A DNA stretch of 64,000 bases from G963674835 sp963674835 (GTDB lineage Bacteria; Planctomycetota; Planctomycetia; Pirellulales; Thermoguttaceae), in contig CAXXKC010000003.1 of assembly GCA_963674835.2 (NCBI GenBank), forward strand, positions 3,472,001 through 3,536,000, written 5' to 3'. Position numbers and translations under genes: made by a program. Positions within the stretch are counted from its first letter, which is position 1. Every line of letters begins with the position of its first letter. Below are positions 36,158 through 45,417 of this stretch, in pieces. The notes under the pieces are model-generated. The model saw only the letters and a program-made list of their open reading frames with translations. It was not told where the DNA came from and did not search any database.

Positions 36158-36256
36158 CGCCGACTCACTCGAAATCTCGTGATTGCTCATCCGCCAATCG
36201 CTTTCGGAAGGACAAAAAAGGACGGGCCCATATACACCTGGCAGCTCCCCCCAGGC

Positions 36257-38650
36257 TCAGTCCACGGTGAGCTCGAAGAACGGAGTTGGACCCTGCTTCA
36301 GACTCGCCGTGTCGAGATGGATCTTGAGCCGACCATCTTCCCAGGCAAGTGGCAAACGTTCTCGACGCGCCCCATTGAGGCCAAGCGCATAAAGGGCCAT
36401 GTTCTTTCCGTGGGTGTTCTGTAACGTCGCGTCCAGACGCCCAACCTTCATCAACACCGGCAACGTGCCGTCGTTGAACATCTTCGTGCGGTCGGGTGTC
36501 ACCACCATGCCGGTGTTGACGGCCTCAGTCGTATAGAGCAGGACCATCCGCCGGCTTTCCGCGAGATCCTTCCCGTCCATGGCGCAAACGCCAACCATGG
36601 CCGGCGTATCGCTGCCGATCACTTCCAGCCGCCCGACCGGCTCGCCCCGACCACCCTCTAGGGTCACGGCCTCGCTGAAACGCGTGGCCACCTTGAGGAG
36701 ATTCTCCTTGGCCCGCATGGTGATCTCTCCAGTATCGCTCTGAAAAACTCCTTTGGAAGGCTCGCTGATGTTTGCCTCCGGAAGAAGCCCGCTGCGCCTC
36801 ATTCGGTCGACCAGGGCATCGAGCGAAGCGCCGGCCTTCTCGTCATCGATGACCTTGCCGGCGTCGGTCCATTTGTCGTCCTGGCGGATTCTTACGCCGC
36901 CCGCAGGAGTGAGAATTATGTCTGGTCCAGTAGGCTGGGCGACCCCCTCCGGACGTCGCGCTCCGGGGAACGAGATGGCGAAACCACTCATCAACCCGAG
37001 TTTGGTCTGCTCTGTCGAGGCCTGCTTGAACTCACCCAGTACGGACTGCGGCACTTGAAGCTCAACCCGATGGGCCGACGTCTTCACGTCACCGCGCACA
37101 AACAGGCAAGTGAAAAGGAATTCACTGGGCCGGGTAATCGGAGAGCCCCCGGGCATGAAGGAACCGAGGCTTTTTACCTCGAACACGACCGGAGTGGAAG
37201 CATAAACCATCGCATCGAATCCTTGCAGCGCGGAATACGCGCCATGGACAATCCCCATCTCACGCTGATACTGGTTCCAGAAGCAGTGGTTGTATTCGGT
37301 CATACAGAATGGCCGGTCCGCAAATTTCGCACCGATCATGCCACGCAAATGAGGCACGGCGTCGCCCACCGAGCTGTTTTGCGGGCAGATGGCTCCAGCG
37401 CCTCCACGCCAATCCCCCCATGGCATTGCAAAAAACTGATTCCTGATCGCCATCGTTGCGTATTCGTATCGTGCTGCGTGGTCTCCCCACCACTGTGACA
37501 GGCTATAATGGCCTACCAATCCATCGTATCCGATGCGCTTGAGATTGGACGTGTACCAGGCGATGTTTTCGCGGGCCAGTTCCGTCACGAAAAGGGTAAA
37601 GTCCTGATCGCTTGGACTCGATCCGATTCCAGTCCAGTTGAACAACGGCGGCACGAACGAAATGTTCCCAGCCGGCGTCACCACTTGGTCGAAAGAAGTA
37701 ATGGCGGCGTTTCCCCATGCCTTGGCCAGGGCTTGCGGCGTTTGATACTTGGCTCCGAGCCATTGACGGAATCGCTGGTTCATCGTTTCTTTGATGGCCT
37801 CGGACGAAATGTAACGGGCCAGCAGTCCCGATTCCTGTTCATTGTAGGGTTCGATGCAGGCAATGACCGGATCGTCCCTCCACGCCAATCCCGTGTAGGG
37901 ATTGACATGGTTCATCAGAGTCTCGGCCGCATAGAGCCAGATTCGGCGCATTTCAGGATCCCCCAAAAACATCCGCGCCTTGAAGTCACATTCTCGTCCC
38001 TGGACTGCGGGATTGTACTTCAGCGGAGGAGGCACCTCCTGAAAAAGCCCGTAGCCAAGCAAGGTCAGATGCAGGTAGACCCCTTGTTGGCCCATTTGGG
38101 CGACCAGGTAATCAACCCTATCGAGTAGTTCCGGACTGATGCTCAGGCTTTTCTTCGGCGACATCAGGTCGATATCGAATATTCGAAAGAGATTGTACCC
38201 CTGATTTCTGCTCGAGCTGACAAAGCGGTCCACACCCTCTTTCCAGTTTGGGCCCTCGCCAAACCAGCTATAAGTGTTCACACTCATGGCCGCATCATCC
38301 ACCACATGGAATATGAATCCTTTCAGTTTGACCGGCTTTTCGGGCTTGCCTTGGACAACCAGTTTCCCGGAGGGCCCGATGACAAGTCGCGGCAACCGTT
38401 TGCTCCCTGCCGACGGTCCGTCCACCAACGGCACGGCGGTCGCCGCGCTCAAGTCCAAGGCGCTGCCCGCCTTCACCAGTACGTCAGAGGTGTCGACCAC
38501 TTTCCATTCCGCGTTCGCTCTGAATGTCATCTTCTCTTCAGCAGTGGCCGCAACCGTAGATGCTGCCACAGCCACGCAACAACTCAGCAGGAACAGAGTT
38601 CTAGCGACAGCACAGGCCACACACATCAAACCGATTGGCTTATTCTTCAT
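36257..38650 (-). CDS. Secreted clan GH-A glycoside hydrolase (cellulase/mannanase-like)
   Basis: 797 residues from MKNKPIGLMCVACAVARTLF, which begins a long signal peptide. A TIM barrel spans roughly residues 100-500. Candidate catalytic residues: acid/base Glu near residue 270 in VIACIEPYNEQESG and nucleophile Glu near residue 450 in FCMTEYNHCFWNQYQ, the N-E and E spacing of clan GH-A (GH5 and relatives). The C-terminal 280 residues are beta domains (VGRLDATLQNTHGKNMALYA and neighbours). A fragment of this C-terminus is duplicated at 34.3 kb. Probably cleaves a beta-linked polymer outside the cytoplasm; specificity unknown. Confidence 0.83.
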   Translation of the reverse strand: MKNKPIGLMCVACAVARTLFLLSCCVAVAASTVAATAEEKMTFRANAEWKVVDTSDVLVKAGSALDLSAATAVPLVDGPSAGSKRLPRLVIGPSGKLVVQGKPEKPVKLKGFIFHVVDDAAMSVNTYSWFGEGPNWKEGVDRFVSSSRNQGYNLFRIFDIDLMSPKKSLSISPELLDRVDYLVAQMGQQGVYLHLTLLGYGLFQEVPPPLKYNPAVQGRECDFKARMFLGDPEMRRIWLYAAETLMNHVNPYTGLAWRDDPVIACIEPYNEQESGLLARYISSEAIKETMNQRFRQWLGAKYQTPQALAKAWGNAAITSFDQVVTPAGNISFVPPLFNWTGIGSSPSDQDFTLFVTELARENIAWYTSNLKRIGYDGLVGHYSLSQWWGDHAARYEYATMAIRNQFFAMPWGDWRGGAGAICPQNSSVGDAVPHLRGMIGAKFADRPFCMTEYNHCFWNQYQREMGIVHGAYSALQGFDAMVYASTPVVFEVKSLGSFMPGGSPITRPSEFLFTCLFVRGDVKTSAHRVELQVPQSVLGEFKQASTEQTKLGLMSGFAISFPGARRPEGVAQPTGPDIILTPAGGVRIRQDDKWTDAGKVIDDEKAGASLDALVDRMRRSGLLPEANISEPSKGVFQSDTGEITMRAKENLLKVATRFSEAVTLEGGRGEPVGRLEVIGSDTPAMVGVCAMDGKDLAESRRMVLLYTTEAVNTGMVVTPDRTKMFNDGTLPVLMKVGRLDATLQNTHGKNMALYALGLNGARRERLPLAWEDGRLKIHLDTASLKQGPTPFFELTVD

Positions 38651-38929
38651 GACGGTTTCCCATTGTGGATGCCTGTTCACGGACTCCAGAGACATTCTGA
38701 GAGATTATCCCGGACGGCACAAATCACAACACTTTCTGAACAGATGAGTCCAGACTGAGCTTCGCCCGACTCCCCGGCCCCGCCAGACGCTACCGTCACT
38801 TGTCGGGGCACGGTACAAGCGTATCCGCGGCTCCTACGCCCTGTCAATGCTGCCGCTGTCCACGCTGCAATCACGGGAGCAGTCGGCCTGAACATGGGGC
38901 CACACAGAAGCCAGAATGGGGTGAGTGCC

Positions 38930-39667
38930 GGGGACACCCTACGTAGTTATTTCGTTTCCTGCTTCTTCGGGCCGGGTTTTTGGCGGCGGAGGATGCGACC
39001 AAGCTTCTTCTCCAGACGCTTCTGGAACTTCTCGTCGCCCAACACGCGTCCGGTCCGCTCGTGCTGGCGGAACTGCCAAAGCTCATCTTCACGGACCACG
39101 CCGCTCAGAAGCTGCCGCCAGTTGCTCGCCATTGCCAGAAGGGGCGAGACCCTGACCAATGGGTCGTCCTTCCCTTTCAGGTGCGCCCGAGCGCTGCTCC
39201 AGCGATATCCCCGTGCAGACGCCACCAAGCCCGCACGGACCGGATTCAGCTCCACATACCGCGCCGCTGCCAGCAGATAAGGCTTGTCCATCACGAACGA
39301 CGCAAAACGCCCTTGCCACAGATGGCCGCGCCAATCCTCCCGCGAATTGACCCGCCGCGTGTAGCACCGATGGGCTTCCCCGATCGCGCGGCACAGCCCC
39401 TCGGCCGTCTTCGGCACGGCGATCAGGTGCACATGATTGGGCATCAGGCAATAGGCCCAAATCTGCACCCGCTGCTCGGCGCACCAGTAGGCCATCAGTT
39501 CTCGATAGGCGAGGTAATCCTCGTCGCAGAAGAAGGTCGTCTGGCGACGATTCCCTCGCTGCGTGATGAGGTGCGGCATGCCTGGAACCACGACACGTGC
39601 TAGTCGAGCCATGCCGCGAACGTAGCAGAATCACGCAATTCCATCAAGAGTTCTATATGGTGTCCCC
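38930..39667 (-). mobile_element. RAYT element, complete (copy 2)
   Basis: Bounded by GGGGACACC at the left and GGTGTCCCC at the right, an inverted pair, and containing one transposase gene. Ends like these recur at copies 1, 4, 5 and 6 (left) and 3 and 4 (right). RAYT elements mobilise short REP-type palindromes rather than moving as standard IS. Confidence 0.8.
38947..39612 (-). CDS. REP-associated tyrosine transposase (Y1_Tnp/IS200-like)
   Basis: 221 residues. MARLARVVVPGMPHLITQRG is the classic RAYT N-terminus. The HUH motif is His60-Val-His62 in LMPNHVHLIAVP; the catalytic tyrosine is most likely Tyr119 in AAARYVELNPVRAG, with WSSARAHLKG following. The basic C-terminus (LGRILRRQKPGPKKQETK) is typical of this group. 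Role: single-strand DNA nicking and rejoining at REP palindromes. Nearly identical to the copy at 44159 (differences at about a dozen residues), so both are recent and probably functional. Confidence 0.93.
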   Translation of the reverse strand: MARLARVVVPGMPHLITQRGNRRQTTFFCDEDYLAYRELMAYWCAEQRVQIWAYCLMPNHVHLIAVPKTAEGLCRAIGEAHRCYTRRVNSREDWRGHLWQGRFASFVMDKPYLLAAARYVELNPVRAGLVASARGYRWSSARAHLKGKDDPLVRVSPLLAMASNWRQLLSGVVREDELWQFRQHERTGRVLGDEKFQKRLEKKLGRILRRQKPGPKKQETK

Positions 39668-39700
39668 AGAAGTCAAGAACGACCGTAACCGCCGGACAGT

Positions 39701-41500
39701 TCACTCAAGCACCATTTCGTCGATCAATTCGCCGTTTTCCTCATAAGCACGGTACAGGATTCGGTCGCCCTGCACATCGATCTTCTGGTACCAGGGGCCG
39801 CCGGTCGTGACCCGCCTGACATAATCCGGGACGGGGATTTCCCGATCGATCTTGCGCCCCGCCGTTCCCAGCGAAGTGACATAGACGGTACCTTCGCCCA
39901 GCGAACGAGCGATGTGGCCGTTCTTCATCGGCGCCGTGCGAAGATAGTAGTGGACGTGCCCGTGCAGCATCATGTCAAGGTGATGCTTGGCGAAGACAGT
40001 TTCCCACCGCAAACGTATGGGATCGTACTCATCATCATCGTCGCCCACCGCGTATAGGGGAAAATGGTAGACCCCGATGCGGTGCCGTGCATCGCTGTCG
40101 GCCAGTTGCTGTTCCATCCATTCCGCCTGGATTTCCGGCGACGTATCCACGTCGAGCATCAAGAACAGCGTGTTGCCGTAGCGAAAACTGTAGTTGTACT
40201 CGGGCGGAACGCCTTTCGGGCCGTTGTGAGGGAATTCGGCCAGAGCCAAAGGCAGCCAGCCGCCCAGTCCGTTCGGCTCGTCGTGATTGCCCAGCGCCCA
40301 GGCCACGGGCTTGCGGTCGAAGATGCCCTTGGCGTACTCGAAAACGAGGTCCCAGTCGTTGCGGAAAAGGCCAACGTGCGTAAGGTCGCCGGCGATGACG
40401 TAGAAGGCCACGTCGGGATGACGCGCCTCGATGGTGCGGAGTAGTTGGCCTTTGTTGTGCCAGCAATGGATGTCGCCCAGGAAGACGAACGAAAAAGGCG
40501 TCTGCCTTTCGGGGCCCGTCGTGAATGTGGTCCGTTCGGTCCAGCATTGGTTTTCCGGACAGCCCACGCGGTAGGTGTATGTGGTCGCCGGCCTCAGGCC
40601 GCGCAGCACCGCGGTATAGCGGTAGCTATAGCGGTCGTTCATCAAGAGTCGGTCTTCGATCAGAGCGGAGCTGGCCGCGACCTCACGTTCCGGTTGGCCT
40701 TCAGAACCGGCTTCTCGGTAGCGCACCACGGCTTTCTTGACGTCGGTATTCGTGCGCCACTGAATCGTCTGAGTCGTGCGGGGATCTTCGCTCCAGGTGA
40801 GAATGACGTGGTCCGGCTTCGACGACGATGGGAAAGGTGCCTCCCGGAAACCACCCACCAAGTGCGATTCCCAAGCCCGACCGCGGCAGGTCGTCAACAG
40901 TTTCTGGCCGACGAGCCTCTCGGGCACTTTCGCGATGTGCAGATCCTGCCAGTCGCGCAGGTACCAGGCACCCGGCTTCATTTCCTGCACGGTCGTGCTA
41001 GGAGGATCGATGTTGGTGATCTCCAGCGGGCGGTCCGGCTGCTGGGGCGCCACGCACAGGAAGTAGACGTCGAGGTGCCGTTCAAACCCGGAGATCCCCA
41101 ATTCGACGCGTCCCGCATCGAAGCTCTTCTGCCACACCTCAAACGTCCGCAAATCGCTCTTAACGATGTCGACTGTCTTTTCAAATCCCGCCTCTTTGAT
41201 CCAAAAGGGGATTTCCGATTGCTTGACGCTACGCATCAACGACACGACCACGGGCACGTTAACTTCGAACGTCCAGTACTTGCTGGCCAGGATCTCGCGC
41301 TCTTGATCCGTGATGAGTTGCAGAACTCGCTGCTGGCTGAGCGATTTCAGCGCGTCGCGGTCCAGCGTGGCGTAGAAGCGAGTTACGATGCCGTCCATCG
41401 TCTCCTTCAGCGGCGATTGCGCAGACGCGGCAGCGCCGAGGCTCAGCACCAGTCCCAGCAGGATTCCGAGGCGGAGTAAACGGAAGCGGTCTTGTGTCAC
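39701..41500 (-). CDS. Exported purple-acid-phosphatase-like metallophosphoesterase
   Basis: 599 residues from a GTG (VTQDRFRLLRLGILLGLVLS) preceded by GGGG; an ATG 45 bases upstream is the alternative. Signal peptide, then a 200-residue N-terminal region of unknown fold, then a fibronectin III-like domain (DHVILTWSEDPRTTQTIQWR ... ATTYTYRVG) as in purple acid phosphatases, then the catalytic domain: FLGDIHCW (about residue 340), AGDLTHVG, ALGNHDEPNG (about 400), and MMLHGHVHYYLRT (about 515). Metal ligands of the calcineurin fold are all present. It should hydrolyse phosphate esters outside the cytoplasm. It stands between two RAYT copies but is itself intact. Confidence 0.88.
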   Translation of the reverse strand: MTQDRFRLLRLGILLGLVLSLGAAASAQSPLKETMDGIVTRFYATLDRDALKSLSQQRVLQLITDQEREILASKYWTFEVNVPVVVSLMRSVKQSEIPFWIKEAGFEKTVDIVKSDLRTFEVWQKSFDAGRVELGISGFERHLDVYFLCVAPQQPDRPLEITNIDPPSTTVQEMKPGAWYLRDWQDLHIAKVPERLVGQKLLTTCRGRAWESHLVGGFREAPFPSSSKPDHVILTWSEDPRTTQTIQWRTNTDVKKAVVRYREAGSEGQPEREVAASSALIEDRLLMNDRYSYRYTAVLRGLRPATTYTYRVGCPENQCWTERTTFTTGPERQTPFSFVFLGDIHCWHNKGQLLRTIEARHPDVAFYVIAGDLTHVGLFRNDWDLVFEYAKGIFDRKPVAWALGNHDEPNGLGGWLPLALAEFPHNGPKGVPPEYNYSFRYGNTLFLMLDVDTSPEIQAEWMEQQLADSDARHRIGVYHFPLYAVGDDDDEYDPIRLRWETVFAKHHLDMMLHGHVHYYLRTAPMKNGHIARSLGEGTVYVTSLGTAGRKIDREIPVPDYVRRVTTGGPWYQKIDVQGDRILYRAYEENGELIDEMVLE

Positions 41501-41616
41501 GAGAATGCCCCATTCGATTCGGTCTTGGCATCGCACGCTAACCATTCTATCGCCGAGCCACCGCCGTGGCTATGTTCTACGGGCCGGCTGTTGCCTGCTT
41601 CTAATCACGGACGGCT

Positions 41617-42111
41617 TCACGCACCCTGTCGGTCGTCGCAGACGTAGCTGGTCACCACGCCCTCGAACGACACCTCGTAGTCCAACCGGCCCTGCTCGCG
41701 GTAGAACTTCTGCTCGACGAAGTCGGTCGCAATGCCGGTCGTCTCCACACCGATCGGCAGCGTCCGGGTCAGTTCGCGGCCCCGGTCGTCGTAACTGAAC
41801 CGGGTTTCGTGCCCGTTGGGATCGATGATCGAGACCTGATCGCCCTGCTCGTCATAGGCGCACTGGTAGACCCGCGCGTCGTTCTGCTCGCACAGCCCCT
41901 CGGCCGTCTTCGGCACAGCGATCAGGTGCACATGATTGGGCATCAGGCAATAGGCCCAAATCTGCACCCGCTGCTCGGCGCACCAGTGGGCCATCAGTTC
42001 TCGATAGGCGAGGTAGTCCTCGTCGCAGAAGAAGGTCGTCTGGCGACGATTCCCTCGCTGCGTGATGAGGTGCGGCATGCCCGGAACCACGACACGTGCT
42101 AGTCGAGCCAT
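41617..42111 (-). pseudogene. Chimeric frame: RAYT N-terminus joined to an RHS-repeat fragment (copy 3)
   Basis: The first 74 codons are RAYT (MARLARVVVPGMPHLITQRG through HVHLIAVPKTAEGLC). At about 41889 the sequence switches, in frame, to an RHS/YD-repeat protein fragment: CAYDEQGDQVSIIDPNGHET, RFSYDDRGRELTRTLPIG, and a final VSFEGVVTSYVCDD before a stop. The tyrosine half of the transposase is missing, so it cannot transpose; the RHS part is one to three repeats of what would be a much larger toxin-type protein. The right RAYT end (ATGTATGGTGACTCCCG) remains at about 42150-42167. Confidence 0.85.
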
Positions 42112-42170
42112 GCCGCGAACCTAGCAGAATTACGCAATTCCGTCAGGAGTTATGTATGGTGACTCCCGAA

Positions 42171-43901
42171 CTAAGAAGCGTCGGGCTTGCGCAGAATCGC
42201 CGTGAGCGCGCCGAAATGGTCGTCGTGCTGATGGGTGATGAACCAGGTGTGGACTCGTCCGCCCAGGCGACGCAGAAAATCCCGCAAATACGCGGCGTCC
42301 GCTTCCCAGCTGCCGTCGATCACCAGCACATGTCCTCCGGGCGTCTGAAGAACATGGCACATCATGACCTCCCGATCGCTCCGACCGGGAAGTTGCCACA
42401 GACGCAGCTTTCCGGCCACCGGCTTGGCGGACGGTTGGGCTGTGGCAAACTGGAAGCCAAAGAGGCTGGCATCGCGCAGTTCGATCCGCATCCGAACGCG
42501 CCGGTCGGCAAACGGTTGGAGATCGCTGCACTGCTTCCACTGCACGACGGTGTCGAGATGATCGCCCGTGATCGGCGTGCACTCGTTCACACCGCAACCA
42601 GGGAGCGGCTTTCCTTGCTCATCGAGCAAACCCACGCGAACGCAGCCGCCTGGGCGAACCTTGACATTCAGCTTGAGGGTGTCTCCGGCAAACTGGAGCG
42701 GTGGCGTAATGAACCATCCGCCGTCCTTGCCGCCGTCGACGGAAACAAACCGGTCGCGCCGCAACACCAGGCGGCTGAAAGCACGCGGCTGTTTGCACTG
42801 GACCAGGTTCTCCAGTTCGGTCTGTTGGTGACACAGGGGCGAGCCGGAGTAGTACATCCACGTCTCGTCGCCCGCATCGATCACGCCCTGGCCAATGTAG
42901 AGGGTCTTGCTGTCCTGCGCGCCGGCATCGCCCAGCGAAACGAACGGCTTGTCCTGCTCGGGATAGGTCCAGTGGACGCCGTCGCGGCTGACCGCCATGC
43001 GGATGTCGAGCGTGTCGGGCTTGTGCTGCCAAAGGCTCGGAAACATCAGGTACACATTTGCGGCACCGTGATATTTCACGACGGCCGAATTGTACAGATT
43101 GCTGTTTGGCGGGTCGTTGGCGTTTGTCGCGAGCATCGGCTCGAGAACAGGGAAACGGCTGAAGTCGCTGCTCTCGGCGTGTCCCACGTTCGGTGCAACG
43201 CGGCCGTACAGCATATACTTGCTTCGCACCGGGTCCCAGAAGCAGGAGTACTGACTATCCGCGAAATAGTCGCAGATGGGCTTCGGAAGACGGGTCCATT
43301 TCAGGCCGTCGGGCGAGACCATGCCGGAAATGCGGTGCGGTGGCGTCGAGCCTTTCCACTGCCCCTGAGAGACGGCCTTGTAGCGAGATTCGGGCGGAGC
43401 CGCCGGGTCGAGGAAGACGCCCGTTCCATGCACGCGCGACCGATGATCGCCTGTGCCGATCTGGCGAAAGAGAATGTTGTTGTTCTTGTTGCCCTGGTAC
43501 GCGAACAGGCCGAGTTGGGGCTTGGTCCAGTGGATGCCGTCGCACGACTCGGCATAGCAGAACGACGTGTCGTCGGGCGTTGGCCAGCCGGGAACGTCGT
43601 AGCATTCGTACCACATGCGGTACTTGGCTTCTTTGTCGATCACGCCTCGATCCTTGAGGACGGTGAACCAGTTGAGCGTGGCCGATTCCCAGGGTTTGTC
43701 GGCTTGCAGGTTCTTCTCGCCCGTCTTCTTGGGCGGATGGAGCCGCAGGGCGACGTTGCTCGTCTGGTCGAAGAACGCCCGGTCGATGAACAACTGCCGC
43801 TCGGTGCCGACCTGGTAGAGCGCCGACGTATCGGCCGCGGCCGCCATTGTCCACGCCGCGGCCGTTAGCAGTAGAGCCCCGTAGATTGCATGATGCTTCA
43901 T
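42171..43901 (-). CDS. Secreted propeller protein with truncated metallo-beta-lactamase domain
   Basis: 576 residues. GGAG precedes the ATG and a signal peptide (IYGALLLTAAAWTMAAAADT) follows. Residues about 28-490 are homologous to the 23839-25347 protein: ERQLFIDRAFFDQTSNVALR, FCYAESCDGIHWTKPQLGLF, YQGNKNNNILF, VSPDGLKWTRLPK. Unlike that paralogue it continues into a metallo-beta-lactamase fold (TPGGHVLVIDGSWEADAAYL, then FITHQHDDHFGALTAILRKP) with the H-x-H-x-D-H metal site, but ends only about 15 residues later at a TAG lying at the RAYT element boundary. The beta-lactamase domain should run about 180 residues more, so the gene is 3'-truncated. The propeller part may still fold. Confidence 0.8.
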   Translation of the reverse strand: MKHHAIYGALLLTAAAWTMAAAADTSALYQVGTERQLFIDRAFFDQTSNVALRLHPPKKTGEKNLQADKPWESATLNWFTVLKDRGVIDKEAKYRMWYECYDVPGWPTPDDTSFCYAESCDGIHWTKPQLGLFAYQGNKNNNILFRQIGTGDHRSRVHGTGVFLDPAAPPESRYKAVSQGQWKGSTPPHRISGMVSPDGLKWTRLPKPICDYFADSQYSCFWDPVRSKYMLYGRVAPNVGHAESSDFSRFPVLEPMLATNANDPPNSNLYNSAVVKYHGAANVYLMFPSLWQHKPDTLDIRMAVSRDGVHWTYPEQDKPFVSLGDAGAQDSKTLYIGQGVIDAGDETWMYYSGSPLCHQQTELENLVQCKQPRAFSRLVLRRDRFVSVDGGKDGGWFITPPLQFAGDTLKLNVKVRPGGCVRVGLLDEQGKPLPGCGVNECTPITGDHLDTVVQWKQCSDLQPFADRRVRMRIELRDASLFGFQFATAQPSAKPVAGKLRLWQLPGRSDREVMMCHVLQTPGGHVLVIDGSWEADAAYLRDFLRRLGGRVHTWFITHQHDDHFGALTAILRKPDAS

Positions 43902-43970
43902 GGTGAAACTCCAACGGAGGCAAAACGCGATGGCAGGATTGCCCGACGGCGAGCGTGGGTGCGCATGGCG

Positions 43971-44021
43971 GGGGTGCCGCGGGTGGGTCCGTTGGTTGGC
44001 GACTCACAACCGCGGCACCCC
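43971..44021. promoter_or_regulatory. Perfect 12-bp inverted repeat upstream of the propeller/MBL gene
   Basis: GGGGTGCCGCGG (43971-43982) and CCGCGGCACCCC (44010-44021) with a 27-base spacer, about 70-120 bases upstream of the gene start. Could be an operator, an RNA hairpin or a repeat element. Confidence 0.5.
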
Positions 44022-44140
44022 AGGCTTCGGCAGCCTGACACCGAGGTCCGTCCCTGTTTGGGCCCATTATAATCGCTTCGCACCCGATCAGCCAGCACCG
44101 GATGCCAGGGCCGGCTTGCGTAGCAGCGATAACCGTGTTC

Positions 44141-44878
44141 CGGGAACACCGTACGTAGTTATTTCGTTTCCTGCTTCTTCGGGCCGGGTTTCTGGCGGCG
44201 GAGAATGCGACCAAGCTTCTTCTCCAGACGCTTCTGGAACTTCTCGTCGCCCAACACGCGCCCGGTCCGCTCGTGCTGGCGGAACTGCCGAAGTTCCTCG
44301 TCACCTACCACGCCGCTCAGAAGCTGCCGCCAGTTGCTCGCCATTGCCAGAAGCGGCGAGACCCTGACCAATGGGTCGTCCTTCCCTTTCAGGTGCGCCC
44401 GAGCGCTGCTCCAGCGATACCCGCGTGCAGACGCCGCTAAGCCCGCACGGACCGGATTCCGCTCCACATACCGCGCCGCTGCCAGCAGATAAGGCTTGTC
44501 CATAACGAACGACGCAAAACGCCCTTGCCACAGATGGCCGCGCCAATCCTCCCGGAAGTTGACCCGCCGTGTGTAGCGCCGATGCGCTTCCCCGATCGCG
44601 CGGCACAGCCCCTCGGCCGTCTTCGGCACCGCGATCAGGTGCACATGATTGGGCATCAGGCAATAGGCCCAAATCTGCATCCGCTGCTCGTCGCACCACT
44701 GGGCCATCAGTTCTCGATAGGCGAGGTAATCCTCGTCGCAGAAGAAGGTCGTCTGGCGACGATTCCCTCGCTGCGTGATGAGGTGCGGCATGCCCGGAAC
44801 CACGACACGTGCTAGTCGAGCCATGCCGCGAACCTAGCAGAATCACGCAATCCCGTCACGAGTTATATAGTGTCCCCG
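44141..44878 (-). mobile_element. RAYT element, complete (copy 4)
   Basis: Left end CCGGGAACACCGTACGTAGT and right end TATATAGTGTCCCCGG form an imperfect inverted pair like that of copy 2. The element boundary cuts the hsdM reading frame on the right. Confidence 0.8.
44159..44824 (-). CDS. REP-associated tyrosine transposase (Y1_Tnp/IS200-like)
   Basis: 221 residues, nearly identical to the 38947 copy; changes include QWCDEQRMQ for YWCAEQRVQ and ARYVERNPVRAGL for ARYVELNPVRAGL. His60-Val-His62 and Tyr119 are retained, so activity is plausible. Confidence 0.93.
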   Translation of the reverse strand: MARLARVVVPGMPHLITQRGNRRQTTFFCDEDYLAYRELMAQWCDEQRMQIWAYCLMPNHVHLIAVPKTAEGLCRAIGEAHRRYTRRVNFREDWRGHLWQGRFASFVMDKPYLLAAARYVERNPVRAGLAASARGYRWSSARAHLKGKDDPLVRVSPLLAMASNWRQLLSGVVGDEELRQFRQHERTGRVLGDEKFQKRLEKKLGRILRRQKPGPKKQETK

Positions 44879-45094
44879 GAACTCCCGCTTCATCGCCTCG
44901 TCGGCTCTCTTGGGGAGTGCCTTCGCCTTCTCCAGGACTTTCTCCTTCGTCGGCTCCAGAACGCAGTCCAACCGCCGCAGGACCGTCAGGGGCAGGGTGA
45001 CCTTCCCATACTCCGACTGCTTGTAATCCCCACGCAACAGGTCGGCGACTGACCAGATGAAACTGACCTTCTCTCGGAATTGATGGATGGACAT
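44843..45094 (-). pseudogene. hsdM: hsdM N-terminal fragment truncated by RAYT copy 4
   Basis: From the ATG at MSIHQFREKVSFIWSVADLL the frame reads RGDYKQSEYGKVTLPLTVLR and RLDCVLEPTKEKVLEKAKAL, the N-terminal (HsdM_N) domain of type I restriction-modification methylases. Homology ends at about 44880, where the RAYT end begins; the remaining codons (RGHYITRDGIA) are element DNA. No hsdM methylase core, hsdS or hsdR is present in the window, so only about 70 of 500 or more codons survive. Evidence of a lost type I system. Confidence 0.88.
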
Positions 45095-45417
45095 CCCTGC
45101 ATCCCGGATCGAAAGAAACCCCGTGACGGAATCGCCGGGAAACGAACACTCGTATGACGCGCCCTGAAGGGCAAAAAGCACCGCCAATATACCCCCTATC
45201 CAGACGGTATTCAACACCATACGGTTCCGAATCCGTGTCCACGCTGGAACTTGTGCCGGTCGGGCGAAGGCGAGGGGCTTCGGAACGGATTTCCAGGTTT
45301 CCGAGAATCCAGAATGCCTGGAAAGCGGATCAAGGGCGCATTTGCGACGTTGAACGGGCGTTCCCAGACCTATACTTTCGCATACTCCATACTCCCTCCT
45401 GAAAGCGAGGTATAGCC
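45095..45417. other. Gene-free interval
   Basis: About 320 bases between the hsdM remnant and the kinase gene. The hsdM frame stays open for another 42 codons upstream of its likely start but is not protein-like. Probably carries the promoter of the histidine kinase; no clear elements seen. Confidence 0.4.

Noticed and set aside
44843..45220. 125-residue protein beginning MVLNTVWIGGILAVLFALQG
   Set aside because: The N-terminal 42 residues are upstream non-coding DNA read in frame; the real homology (hsdM) starts at MSIHQFREK and ends at the RAYT boundary.
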